From Sipunculus nudus (lineage: Eukaryota; Annelida; Sipuncula; Golfingiida; Sipunculidae), in assembly GCA_026874595.1 (NCBI GenBank), contig CM049313.1, positions 74,456,659 through 74,520,658 on the forward strand: a stretch of DNA of 64,000 nt, read 5' to 3'. A program made the translations under genes and the position numbers. Below, in pieces: positions 1-10,379 of the stretch (positions within the stretch are counted from its first letter, which is position 1; every line of letters starts with the position of its first letter). A model generated the notes under the pieces. The model did not search any database. It was given only the letters and a program-made list of their open reading frames with translations, and was not told where the DNA came from.

Positions 1-358
1 AAGACATTTTTGCAAAATAAGACTTCCATAAACACTAGTGTAAACTAATGTACATAATACCAAACAATACTATAGAAATTCTACATGACCACTTATACCT
101 GCTTACTGGTGTTAGAGGAAATATAAAACAAATTCTCTGTATTTTATGATAAAATTTGGGTTGTGAATTAGTTTAGTCTACCAGGGGTATGGAATTCATA
201 CGGCTGTGCACAACTGCACTAAATGTTAAATGACAATGAGGGGTTGCAGAAGAAAATACTGGAATAAATTATCCTTTTTCTTTTGTAAACAGTTGGGAAT
301 GAAACAGGTTGAAAAATTTGGTAATATCTTGATATCTGTATGCCTAGAGCATTTCATG
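1..358. other. Unrecognised AT-rich intronic sequence
   Basis: No recognisable coding, RNA or repeat signal apart from a decayed edge of the adjoining 78-bp minisatellite. It would be intron of the minus-strand arrestin-domain gene. I looked for the next arrestin exon on the minus strand here and did not find it, so that exon should lie to the left of the window. Confidence 0.4.
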
Positions 359-678
359 TCAACATGGTTTTTCATGTAGTGTAGTTTCCTGGCCAGGTAC
401 TTTTCCATGTTTGTGTACACTTTGATATGTTAACCCTGAGCTACCTTGGTGAATCAGTGTAGTTTTCTTGGCCAGGTACCTTTCAATGTTTGTGTACACT
501 TTGATATGTTTCCCTGACCTACCTTGGTGAATCAGTGTAGTTTTCTTGGCCAGGTACCTTTCAATGTTTGTGTACACTTTGATATGTTTCCCTGACCTAC
601 CTTGGTGAATCAGTGTAGTTTTCTTGGCCAGGTACCTTTCAATGTTTGTGTACACTTTGATATGTTTCCCTGACCTAC
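359..678 (-). repeat. 78-bp minisatellite copied from an exon-intron border
   Basis: About four tandem copies of a 78-bp unit, the leftmost degenerate. Read on the minus strand each unit holds a copy of the last ~50 nt of the adjoining arrestin exon (reading YLAKKTTLIHQ, against YLSKKATLIHQ in the exon) followed by the start of its intron. The splice-donor string CACCAAG|GTAGGT recurs exactly every 78 bp, with exon-side ends at 679, 601, 523 and 445. The 445 copy is GTAGCT instead of GTAGGT. Since 78 is a multiple of three and the units are open on the minus strand, use of a more distal donor would add 26 residues per copy without changing frame. Whether this happens is unknown. Confidence 0.85.
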
Positions 679-819
679 CTTGGTGAATCAGAGTTGCTTT
701 CTTTGACAGGTACTTTTCTTTGTTTGTGAAGATTTTGGGGATGTCATGACTGTCCAGATCTTCCTCATCCAGGCCTTCATGATGTACAAACCCCACCCCA
801 TTCAGCTCTATTATAACTT
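679..819 (-). CDS. Arrestin-domain protein, exon 3 (partial gene)
   Basis: Internal exon of 141 nt on the minus strand, phase 1 at both ends. The acceptor is a T-run followed by CAG ending at 820. The donor is CACCAAG|GTAGGT at 678. It reads EVIIELNGVGFVHHEG, then an acidic stretch EEDLDSHD, then KIFTNKEKYLSKKATLIHQ. This is the usual run of an arrestin N-domain: a beta strand 'K-x-x-E-V-x-I-x-L-x-G-x-G', a variable acidic loop, then 'Y-x-x-K-E-K-Y-L-x-K-x-x-T-L'. Alpha-arrestins are cytosolic adaptors that bring E3 ubiquitin ligases or sorting machinery to membrane proteins. The PPxY motifs that would support that role would be further C-terminal, outside the window. The family call is from remembered consensus; which ARRDC it is cannot be said. 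Confidence 0.7.
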
Positions 820-840
820 CTGAAAAAAAAACACAAATAT

Positions 841-1003
841 GAAATACTAAATATATATATATATAACACTGAAGAAAAACAACACTGTAAATTCACTACA
901 GTCTGTCTCATGGGATGCGACCCGATCATCAGGTGAATGTGGTTAGAATGAAGCTAATAGCATGGTTTGAAAAGCCGTGACTTTACGAGATTAAGAGATT
1001 ATG

Positions 1004-1051
<48 letters not shown>

Positions 1052-1052
1052 T
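841..1052. repeat. TA dinucleotide microsatellites
   Basis: A short TA run near 851-863 and a longer uninterrupted TA run at about 1009-1050, within intron 2 of the arrestin-domain gene. Simple slippage repeats; open frames across them (YIYIYI) are artefacts. Confidence 0.85.
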
Positions 1053-1084
1053 AAGCAGAAATATACCAAGGAATCACAGGATGT

Positions 1085-1613
1085 TTCTTACCAAAAAAAT
1101 TATATTTGTCTATATTTTGACATTTTCCTTTACACTAAGCTGTACTTGCCTGTAATTTTGCATTTTCCTTTACGCTGAGCTGTATCTGCCTGTAATTGGA
1201 CATTTCCCTTCACACTGAGGTGATTTGCCAGTAGTTATGACATTTCCCTTCAAACTGTGTTGTACTTGCCTATAATTTTGATATTAACCTTTAACCTGAG
1301 GTGTACTTGCCTGAAGTTTTGACAATTTTCCTTTAAAGTATGCATTTCCCTTTACACATAGCTGTAACTGCCTGTTATTTTGACATTTTCCTTTACACAA
1401 AGGTGTACTTGCCTGTATTTTTGACATTCCCTTTACACATAGCTGTATCTGCCTGTAATTTTGACATTTTCCTTTACACTGAGGTGTACTTGCCTGTAAT
1501 TGTGACCTTTTTTAAACGATGCTGTACTTGCCTGTTATTTTGACATTCTCCTTTTAAGTCAGTTGTACCTGCCTATAATTTTGACATTTTCCTTCACACT
1601 GAGGTGTACTTGC
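1085..1613 (-). repeat. ~40-bp minisatellite copied from a second exon-intron border
   Basis: About 13 degenerate tandem units of 39-42 bp (plus-strand core CTGTACTTGCCTGTAATTTT then GACATTTTCCTTTACACT). On the minus strand the unit is the end of arrestin exon 2 (GAAAATGTCAAAATTACAG) plus the first bases of its intron (GCAAGTACACC). Most copies thus carry an AG|GCAAGT-like string. Unlike the 78-bp array, the length is not a constant multiple of three, and read-through meets TGA a few codons past the exon end, so use of distal donors would usually break the frame. Confidence 0.8.
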
Positions 1614-1727
1614 CTGTAATTTTGACATTTTCCTTTACATTGAGCTGCACCAGGCCTGTGATATGTTCACCTTCTTGGAATGCTGGCTTGTCACTGTCTG
1701 GCAGAAACTCAATGACAATATCAGCTA
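1614..1727 (-). CDS. Arrestin-domain protein, exon 2
   Basis: Minus-strand exon reading ADIVIEFLPDSDKPAF, then QEGEHITGLVQLNVKENVKIT. The stretch 'F-x-E-G-E-x-I-x-G-x-V-x-L-x-V' is the hallmark first beta-sandwich of arrestin N-domains ('pGE.vsG.v.l'). Joined to exon 3 through a GC donor (ATTACAG|GCAAGT at 1613) the frame continues as KIT-EVIIELNG, which fits the family. No GT donor keeps the frame, so this looks like a GC-AG intron. The 5' edge is uncertain. An acceptor at CATCAG (1728) gives phase 1 and joins in frame to the exon at 6751-6778. Alternatively translation starts at ATG 1740-1738 (MHTSVADIV), with an upstream in-frame TGA and a pyrimidine-rich acceptor ending GAAG near 1765. 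Arrestin-domain identity is fairly sure; the start is not. Confidence 0.65.
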
Positions 1728-1740
1728 CTGATGTGTGCAT

Positions 1741-3050
1741 CTTTCATGAACCCAGGCCAGCATCCCTTCAAAAAAGAAGACAATGTAACATTAGAAACAG
1801 AAGTACTTCCACTTGAACTATAATCTGCTCCACAACCAGTGAACATGTTTTTTTCTTATCTCCATCAGGAGTTCTTTTCCCGCTGGTTTACTGTTTTGTT
1901 GGTTGGTTTGACAGTTAATAAGTTTACACAAAAAGTTATGATCAGATTTTGATGAAATTTTGTGGAGGTTAGGTAGCACCCAAGGAACAATCAGTTAGAT
2001 TTTAGAGATAATCTTGATTACCATAATTTAATTTTGATTCAAAGGATTATATACTGCTACAATAGTAACACATGACAATCCCTTTGTCCACATTGAGACC
2101 ACTTTGTACCTAATAATATTTCTCACTGTGCTGTATGAATTTTAAAGGGGGTATGTGGGTGGAACCACCTCATTCAAGTAGTTAATAATATTTCTCAAAG
2201 TAAGGAATTCGTAAATTTACCCTTTGCTATTAGGGGGGGGGGGCACTTATTATTACTCTTAACCCAAATTTAAATACCCTCCTTTTCCCGTGACCTTCAC
2301 ATGGTCTTGCATGGTGCAGTGGCATCAGAGCTTGACTACTGAGCCATGCTGCATAAAACTGGTTTCCACACAGGTCCAACTTTTGCTCCCATTTGGTATA
2401 CATGATATGTGTTTGTACTAGCAAATATGTACATAATTTGACTAATTCCATCTTATAATGCCAAAGAAAGAAATTAGTTTTAAGGTATCAGTATGTGTTC
2501 AGAATTGGGTAGACATGTTTGCTTGGTAAAAACAGGTTTTTTCATAAGTTGTTGCTTCCTCACAAGTGTGAACCAATTCTGTTTTCCTGATAAACTCCCC
2601 AGATATGGATTTTGCCCACACCTGGGTTCATAATATTACAACAGGAGAGGTCCGGGGCACCTGGGTTCCCTGCCTAAGTAAGGGGGTGGGGGTGGAAGCC
2701 CCACCTTATGTTAAATTTTGCTGTACAAATACAAATTTATGGTTCCAAAATTACTCAAGAGATGTGGCTTCATTTAACAAAAACACCCAAACAGGTAATC
2801 CTAACGCAATAATTATGGGTGCACAATGTGATACCATTGTAATCATAGTTCTGATTTCAATTCTATGCTCTATGCACACACCCTGTTGTTCTTATCCAGA
2901 AAATCTTACCATAGAAAGCAGCCGTTACACAAAAAGAGATCTTGGACGACTGCAGTTTATAACCACTGCTTGAGGGGTACGTTACTTGTATCATGTCTTG
3001 TATCATGTAGCAGGCTGGACTCCTGATCATAACACTAGAATACCCGTAAA
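1741..3050. other. Intronic sequence, nothing recognised
   Basis: Between exon 2 and exon 1 of the arrestin-domain gene. It holds a G-run at 2234-2243 and an open stretch of about 120 codons at 2605-2973 that has no recognisable domain and is best regarded as chance. Confidence 0.5.
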
Positions 3051-3055
3051 TGACA

Positions 3056-4083
3056 AGCGTGTATCATCAAGAGTGGTATGGGTGAAGTGAGGCATTGCCA
3101 CATGGATTGAGTGGTAAATTTCAGATTAATTAGGCAAACCACACTGAGATATGAGTGATTTTTAACCCGAGTCAAATGAACAGATCAATATCAAACAAAA
3201 ATCATTGAAGGTTGGGTCACCAAATTTGTACAAGCCATAGAGCTATGTAAGATCTATACTCATGCAACATTTCCAACCAAGACGCCAAACAAGTCCTTAT
3301 ATATTAGCATGGATGTCCTCCATACAAACATGTTTATATGGGAGGCACCATCTGCCAACTCAACACAAAATCTATCCAAGATGTACACATGCAAAATTTT
3401 AAATGGATAAGTCAAACTTCTACAGAGATAGGAGTAATTTTTACCCTAGACAGACAAACAGATGGACACCATGCAAAAATAAGTGCAGGTGGTGCCATCA
3501 GTTTTCTGTATGATAAAGAGCTACTGAAGATCTATACACGCGCAGAATATCAGGCTGATACATCAAACCAGTACTCAGATATTAGCAAGGATGTCTGCAG
3601 CATAAAAGTGAATGTAGATGGCACCACCTGTCATATAAATGAGAAACCTATCCATGATGTCTGTATGTGCAAAATTTCTGGCAAATAAGTCCAACCACTG
3701 CAGAGATATGAGTGACCTTTACCTCAGGCAAAGGAACAGATGAATGCTGTGCAAAAATGGTTGTATATATCACCACCAGTTTTCTGTATGATATAAGGCT
3801 ATCCAAGAGCTATAACATACTAAAAAAAGCAAATTTCATCCAAATTGCTCAAAGGAGTACAAAGATAGGTCGTTTATACATGAAAACAAAAGCACAGACA
3901 GAGACTCTGCAAATGAAAGGTCAGAGGTCAACCCAAAATGAGGGCAAAGTAGTTCACATGACACAACCATAATTCCAAGTTTCATAAAATTTGGTCCAGT
4001 GGTTACAGAGGAGTTCTTTGGAAACCAATGCAGCAAAGGCTAGCTGAAAACAGTATCAACAAAACTCAGTTTGGCAGATACAA
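3056..4083 (+). mobile_element. GGCGCC-family composite repeat, copy 1 (degenerate)
   Basis: Decayed copy of the family also seen at 18127-19268 and, inverted, at 30645-32650. It starts at a relic of the GTATCCGCC end (GTATCATCA, 3058-3066, followed by AGAGTGG) and ends at GGCAGATAC (4073-4081), a near-complement of that end. Between lie head-to-tail half-units of about 130-150 bp with 'GGTGGCACCATC'-type relics of the palindrome and phrases such as ATCTATACACGCGCAGAAT and GATATGAGTGATTTT. It encodes nothing recognisable. Inferred to be a non-autonomous DNA element with internal tandem units. Confidence 0.6.
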
Positions 4084-4089
4084 CTATGT

Positions 4090-5390
4090 AAAAACCCCAC
4101 AACAAACGCCTTGTGAAGAGAACAGTCCACAGTTCCATTTAAATGCAAGGCAGCACTAGCAGCACAAATATAGCTGCCTGCAGTGATGAAACAGCGTATA
4201 CCTTGAACAGGAGATTGTTTCATCCCCTCCCCCTGTATAGAGAGTTGTAGGAACACAATATGATCATATTTTCTGGAAGAAGCAGTTTTATAATCAGTTT
4301 TCCACACATTTTGACATTTAATCCTTTGCATCATAAAATGAGTATCTTTTATTTAACACAAATGCATTATATTGGGAACAGAAAATGCAGTTTTCTTCAG
4401 TTATTGTGTACACTGGTCTTTCAACCAACAGGTTGTATGGCACATAACTGCCATGACATAGCAGTAAGAATGTATTTGTAACCACAACAAGGTTTTGTGT
4501 ACTGTTCCCATTTTATAAGTGTCCACATGTTTTTAGAGATAGTGAGGAAATATAAACATTTCTGGTCCAAAGGTTGCATGAGCTATTCAGCCGAATGTCT
4601 TTGAAAAAAATAAAACATTTAACTGCATGGAATTCATATGAGACAAATAATCCAAAATAAGACAAAAATCAGGCTAAGCATTTATGACTTTTTCATAGCC
4701 TGAAACAGTCAATTGAAGGGTATATGCGAATGACCATTTTGACGTATTTGTGACATCACTTTGTCTTACAAACACCACACACAACCATAATAATGGAAAG
4801 TGTACCATGGAGGAATGTACCGTCCAGCTGTGCAAGTCCATCAGCATAAATAACACAAAGTAAATACTTTTACATGATATGTTACTACTTTAAACAAATT
4901 TAGTGGAATATCTGCATATTTACTTTAGACAAAAGGGCATTTTTAAAGAATATTCTTCAATTAATTATCGTGAAAAAACTTATGGAAAGGTGTTCTGGGA
5001 CGGACTTTAGTCAAAATTAAATTGGGAATTTATGCAATTTGCTTACCACAACAGAAGTATGACTTAATAAGGTATACAGGCTTTATGCATTATACAGGCT
5101 GAAGTTAAGGAAAAAAACAGTAACAGAACCCACATTTTCAATTCTAAAAAATGTATTAAAAAAGATGTATAAAGTTTTATTTGTTTATTTATTTCTGCTG
5201 TTTATTTCTGATTTTTTTTTGTTTGAAGGTGTTCATTTTGTATAAATGTGTACTGAAAACTGAGATTGTGTTTGTGGAAATGTGTGTACTGAAATATGTG
5301 TGCTTGAGTTTTTCCAATGATTAAATTCACATTGAAGGTTTAATCAGCTAGGAATTAATATGTAGCCGTATATGATGAAATTAGCTAGCC
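4090..5390. other. Intronic sequence with a dispersed repeat fragment
   Basis: About 300 bp here (4560-4860) resemble 52180-52480 in the same orientation: both have a phrase like CATATGAGACAAATAATCC(AAAATA), a GTGACATCACTTTG-like phrase and an 'AACCAT' stretch in the same order. This points to an unclassified dispersed repeat. Nothing else is recognised. Confidence 0.35.
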
Positions 5391-5397
5391 CAGAAGA

Positions 5398-5600
5398 ACG
5401 GCGGCTAGTAATAAGGTAGCCTGGCGGCCGAAATGGTGCCCCGCCGCCCAAGTCGTGGCCGATATGGTTGACTGACCAGAGTCAGGGCCCATCAGTGGCA
5501 TTGTCTGGGTTGCGGCCAAAATGGTTGCCCGGTCGGTGCTGGCGGCTAGTATGGTCGATTTGAGGCCGGCGGCCGATATCGGCGGCAGCCAAAATCGACC
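5398..5600. repeat. GC-rich island of GGCCGAAATGGT-like units
   Basis: A sharply GC-rich block in AT-rich surroundings with at least six imperfect copies of a motif such as GGCGGCCGAAATGG, GTGGCCGATATGG and GCGGCCAAAATGG at irregular 25-50-bp spacing. There is no frame free of stops across it and no recognised family. Confidence 0.5.
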
Positions 5601-5604
5601 TATA

Positions 5605-6750
5605 CCAAAATAAGCATCCCTTATTACAACTCCCAGGGAGTGGAAATAAGACCTGCCTTTAACTATAGATGGCCATTCATTCCATAAATTTATTCCATTG
5701 AATTTAAAACTGTATTAACCCTGAGTTTTGATAAGCAACATAAGCTTGCTTTCTTCTGTGTGTGTTTTAAGAATGTCTAACAGATTCTATATCACTAAGG
5801 TATGCTGGAGCATGATGAACATGAGTATTATACATTAAACCCAGTGATAAAAAACACTGTTGTCTCCTCCATATGCAGTTTTCTAAGAAATAATAGAAAA
5901 CTGTAAATTTTTAAGAAAATTTTTCTTTATCTACAAAAAAAAACAGGTTGACAGGTGGTGAAACAGATTATAATATCCTTATTCAGAGCGAATACAGTTA
6001 AAAAACTAGTATTCCGTGTAAAAGTAATGACAAGGCCCCTGTCCCGCGTTCCCTTCCGTCCCGTGTTTTGGCCAGCCCGCACAGACTGACTATACACGCA
6101 CTGACAATCTGACCGCAGCGCAAAACTCTTGTATGCAGTGGTATGGTACAGATAGAAATTAAAACAGACAAAGTATGGGCCGATCCAGTCTGTTCGATTA
6201 CATTAATGTCCATTATACTTACACACCAGCAGCAAACCCTCCAGCACGCAATGCACGACCCGAGTTGTTTATTTGGCGGATTCGTGAATGTTAATGGAAA
6301 GACCAGAACCAAAACAACAATGGAAATCATGAAAGGTCAAGGCCTACTGCTACCGTAAGGAATCCAGTCATGTAGTACATAGTAAAACACAGATAGTTCC
6401 CGGAAAATCATGATGAAAGAGAATTACTTTCATCAGTTCAAACCCTCATGATGCGCGCTGTTTCGGGTTTTGTTAAATAAAACCAGATACATGCCAGAGA
6501 TTCTAATTTTTTTTTTACTTTTATTATTCATACTTTTACCAAATTTTTCTTTTTCTTTTATCATTCTAGATCTGAACACATTTGAGATCTGAACTTAACA
6601 TAGCGTACCGTGACTTACAGTATAAATGATATTATATTTTTTTTAACTGTAAATGCTTCGATTAAAAGTAAAATACTTCAGTAAATTGTAATACGTCCAG
6701 CAAAAATATAACATAACACAACAATTTCTGATAAATATGTTATAACTTAC
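5605..6750. other. Intronic sequence, CpG-richer at 6040-6310
   Basis: First intron of the proposed arrestin-domain gene. The stretch 6040-6310 is richer in CpG than its neighbours and is open in two overlapping frames on opposite strands, with no recognised domain. It could be an exon or regulatory region of unknown kind; nothing firmer can be said. Confidence 0.3.
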
Positions 6751-6778
6751 CTTTGTTGCCACAAAGAAGTTTTGGCAT
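6751..6778 (-). CDS. Possible first coding exon of the arrestin-domain gene
   Basis: On the minus strand ATG at 6778-6776 opens nine codons, MPKLLCGNK, followed by a near-perfect donor (CAACAAAG|GTAAGT at 6750). It ends in phase 1, which matches the phase of the exon starting at 1727, giving MPKLLCGNK-V-ADIVIEF. A short N-terminal leader before the first arrestin strand is normal in the family. The intron would be about 5 kb. Support is the splice donor and phase match only; the alternative start at 1740 remains possible. Confidence 0.4.
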
Positions 6779-7054
6779 TTTACAAAAACTATAACACTAT
6801 ACAACATTTAAGATCTTTAAGTTTGCCCTTGAACTTGTAAAAATAGTATAAAATACAGCCTGGCATTGAAAATATATTCCAACAAGAACAGCAGTTAATA
6901 GCCTTGGATTCACTATGACGTTAACATAAATAAAATAATAAATATAAAAATAAAAAAATGCATAATTTATAATAGTAGTCATAATAATATAAATAATAAT
7001 AACACCATCAACAATTCTTTTTCTTTTTTCTTCTGCTTCATCATCATCATCATC

Positions 7055-7086
<32 letters not shown>

Positions 7087-8964
7087 AGCTGTTCCATATT
7101 GCATTACCTCCTTCTATAAAAGTGTATTTAAATTTATTGATTTGGTTTTGAGATGTTTTGCAAACACGCTCAGACTCATTCTCGGACAGAGCTTATAGGT
7201 ATCTGGTTTCAGTTCTTGGTTTTATGATTGTTTACACAGCATCTATAGTTAAAACTCTTCATATGAATCTCATTGAAATTTTGTGGAAGGATTAACCATT
7301 GTTATATATTGTATATTTTATTGTGTGGAAGGATGAACTATGATTAAATATTGTATGGATGTATTTATTGTGTGGGCTGGCCCTTGCATTCAGCTCAACT
7401 GCCTGATGGAAAGAGACCTTAAATCCTCACTCTCACCAGTTTTGATGCACAGTCAGCGGAGTCACGAACTGTATGTGATTGGCTGATCGCCGGTGGTCAG
7501 TTGATTGACAATTTGACATGTATCAGGTAGTGACAGAAGAAAGGACGGATGTAACAACCTGTTAATCAGTCAAAGACACATGGCACCCAGCTGAATGCTA
7601 AACTGATTAAGAGTGATTGGATTTGAGGGATTATTTGAAGGATGTAATGAAATTTTCACATGATTTTTGTGACATTTTAAATAATTTATGTCAGATTTGT
7701 CTTCTGTAAAGAGATGTTTTAACATTGTACAGATTTTCAGGGGCCCCCGGAGCGATGGTAAATTTGGATAAAAACTGAAGGTTAATGGGTATGGAGGGGG
7801 GGGGGGGGGGGGGGGGATCAGCTATGTAGTATTATGTGCACTTCCGAATAATTTAAGGTTTTCGGGTTTTATTGGAGAAATGAAAATACAAGTAAAATAA
7901 ATTGTGAATCAAAGATGAATATCTCGTTTCATTATTTTACTGGGATTAGTCCATGTCTACATCAATGTATTATAGTATGTGTATGTGCATGAAAATCGCT
8001 CTTGTGGTCATATGGTCCGGGTGAACTCAGGGATTTGGGGTGAAATGACGTCAATACACCATCTATCTGGGAATACCTGCTAGATCCAGTTCATGCTCTA
8101 CTATATGCGTCGACCAGTTCACACCAGTATCGGCCTTCTCATAAAATGCCTTGGCCAATTTTATTGTAGGCAAATTAGGACCACCGCAATAAAAAAAATG
8201 ACAGATCTGTGAAGCTGACAAATAGTAGTTGCTAAAAAAAGCGGAATCCACTGTAGCCTATTGTAATACAAGGTAAAATGTATCTTTTAAATATGGATAA
8301 TATTCCCTAGTGACCAGTACTTTTATGAATTTAGACAACAATTATATGGCCTTGTATACGAATGGGCTGCATGTATTCGCCCTCCAGCATGATTTATGAA
8401 GAAAAAAAAAATTAAATTATGTAAGGATTAAAATTAAATCAATCCAAATTTATAAATTTGTGTATTTTTAACATTATCTGATGATCAGCACTAATTTGAA
8501 TAATAAAAAAATAATATACAAAAATACGCTGAGCACAGGTGAGTATACATATAGGAGAGTGAATGGAACAGTTGTCAAGAATAAAAAGAAAATGAAACAA
8601 GGTATATATATAGATATAGCACTAACTTGGCACTGAGCATCGAATGTAGTAAAATTACTAGAAAAGGAATGTAAGGTACGACAAGGAATAAATGGTATAA
8701 ATTGAAATAAAAATATTAATTTTCTTTATTTTTTATGGATGTACGCATTAACAATTAGGCCTATATGTGTTCTTTTTACTCGTCGTGTAAGAATTATTAA
8801 TGCTTGTTTTCAAAACAAATTATTATTAATATGAGGAAATATCTGATAAATATTTATTAACAAAATAATGAACTTTCTTTATAAATTTCAGGAAAGCGCG
8901 CTTCTCAGCGAAATAGTTCTCCCCCCTCCCTTTTTTAACCGTGACATTACCTGGTTAAATCCTC
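6779..8964. other. Unrecognised AT-rich sequence with simple repeats
   Basis: If the exon at 6751-6778 is real, the promoter of the arrestin-domain gene lies in the first part of this stretch; no clear TATA or initiator could be assigned. Contains CAT repeats and an (ATT)n run at about 7040-7084 and a G-run at 7796-7816. No gene recognised. Confidence 0.4.
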
Positions 8965-9189
8965 CAGAAGCGGATCCAGGGGCGGGGGGTCCAGGGGTCT
9001 GCCCCCCCCCTCCCCTTAGCCGATGCAATCTTTTTTTAAGGGTTTGAAGACAGACCAATTTTGCCGCCTGGACCCCCCCCCCCCTTTTCCGAACCTGAAG
9101 ACCTTTTTATAGGTTCTTTTTTTATCATAGTCCTCCTTGGTTTGACCCCTTCCCCCCCCCCCCTTTCCGAAATCCTGGATCCGCCCCTG
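8965..9189. mobile_element. 225-bp inverted-repeat (MITE-like) DNA transposon
   Basis: Ends are CAGAAGCGGATCCAGG on the left and the complement of CAGGGGCGGATCCAGG on the right, 14 of 16 matching. Both sides are flanked by TCCTC (8960-8964 and 9190-9194), read as a 5-bp target-site duplication. The interior is rich in C-runs and GGACCCCC/CCTTTTCCG phrases and encodes nothing. This is the structure of a non-autonomous cut-and-paste element; the superfamily is not assigned. Confidence 0.75.
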
Positions 9190-9640
9190 TCCTCTATGTT
9201 GAGATACCACTCAAATACGTCTGCTTCTCTCCGAGAATCCTCCGAAATTTAGAGGACACCTCCCACATGACCAGAAGGCAGAACGACTGGAGCGTCTTTG
9301 AACTGTTGAAAGGAATATTTACAGGTGATCTCGCCAGCAAGTTAGTTTACTAACATTACAGTTGGTATTTGGAGTTCTCCTCGATCACATTTGCATGATT
9401 ACCAGGTCTCTTACATAAAAAATATTTCCAATCATCGGAGATATCTCGCTGGCGCAGATCGGCAAAATGGAGCCGCCGACGGCGACGCAACAGGTTTCAG
9501 GTTTCTGTTGCACATTGCGCTTTTTTGCGTCAGTCTCTATAAGAAAAAGCAATTGAGGAGTCCATTCTTATGGGCTAGGCAAAATGGAGATCCTTAAGTG
9601 ACAGGTCCTACGAGAACTGTTTCCTTTGAAGTTAGACTCA

Positions 9641-10375
9641 TTTGTGACTCTGTACTGAAGCCAATGCACTGCCTTCATTTTATATCTAAAGTCCGTTCCA
9701 CACCCCCTGTCCACCTGATTTTTCGCGATTATCTCTACCTAAGACAGACTTGCCATACAAAATTTGCACCAATGGCATAAAGAGGCAAAAGCGTAATTTT
9801 TGGTACTTTTCCTACTCACGATATAAATATTATTTACTTTACGGCCTGGTTGACATGTTTCATAAATATCCGTGGTTCATCGCATCCCTGATAAGTGGCC
9901 AATCCATATCCTCCTAGGATATGGATATAAAGTAATGTGATGTAATAGTGAAGAGCGTGAACGCGGAGAATACAAGTCTCGCTGCAAACAGGGGTAGGCA
10001 GCTCTTGATTATTGGTCCCGTGAATGTTGGTGCCTTGTTAGTACGTCACGTCTATTATGACATCATCACTATTTCCTGAAATGCCCATTTCACAGATTAG
10101 TGGCAAGATGTCGCTACAGAATAGACTAGTTACTCATAAAATGGTTTAAAATTGTTTACAGGAAAATGATGTTAGGTAGGCTGTTATTTCAATAATAGTT
10201 AATTAAGCTTTTTCCTCTTTCTGCCCTCAGTTCAAAAAGTGTTGGCGTTCTTTGATTTGCAAAAAAATAATTGCGAAAAAACAGGTGGACAGGGCCACTG
10301 GAACAGACTATAGCAGACGGAGCGCATACACATATACGCATGCAGCTAGCCGGACCACTGGTTACACATGTATGC
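9641..10375. repeat. Inverted pair of ~160-bp dispersed repeats
   Basis: The segment at about 9645-9810 read on the minus strand aligns with 10199-10375 on the plus strand: both contain 'CTTTTxCCTCTTTxTGCC', 'ATAATxGCGAAAAA(A/T)CAGGTGGACAGGG' (two parts) and 'TGGAAC(A/G)GACT', in the same order and spacing. They are separated by about 390 bp. This is a dispersed repeat, possibly a SINE or MITE fragment. A splice-like TTTCTGCCCTCAG at 10218-10230 lies inside the repeat, so the open frame after it is not treated as an exon. Confidence 0.55.
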
Positions 10376-10379
10376 AAGT

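Noticed and set aside
2605-2973. 122-codon open frame on the plus strand
   Set aside because: No domain, no splice logic, inside an intron of the minus-strand gene; length is expected by chance in 64 kb.
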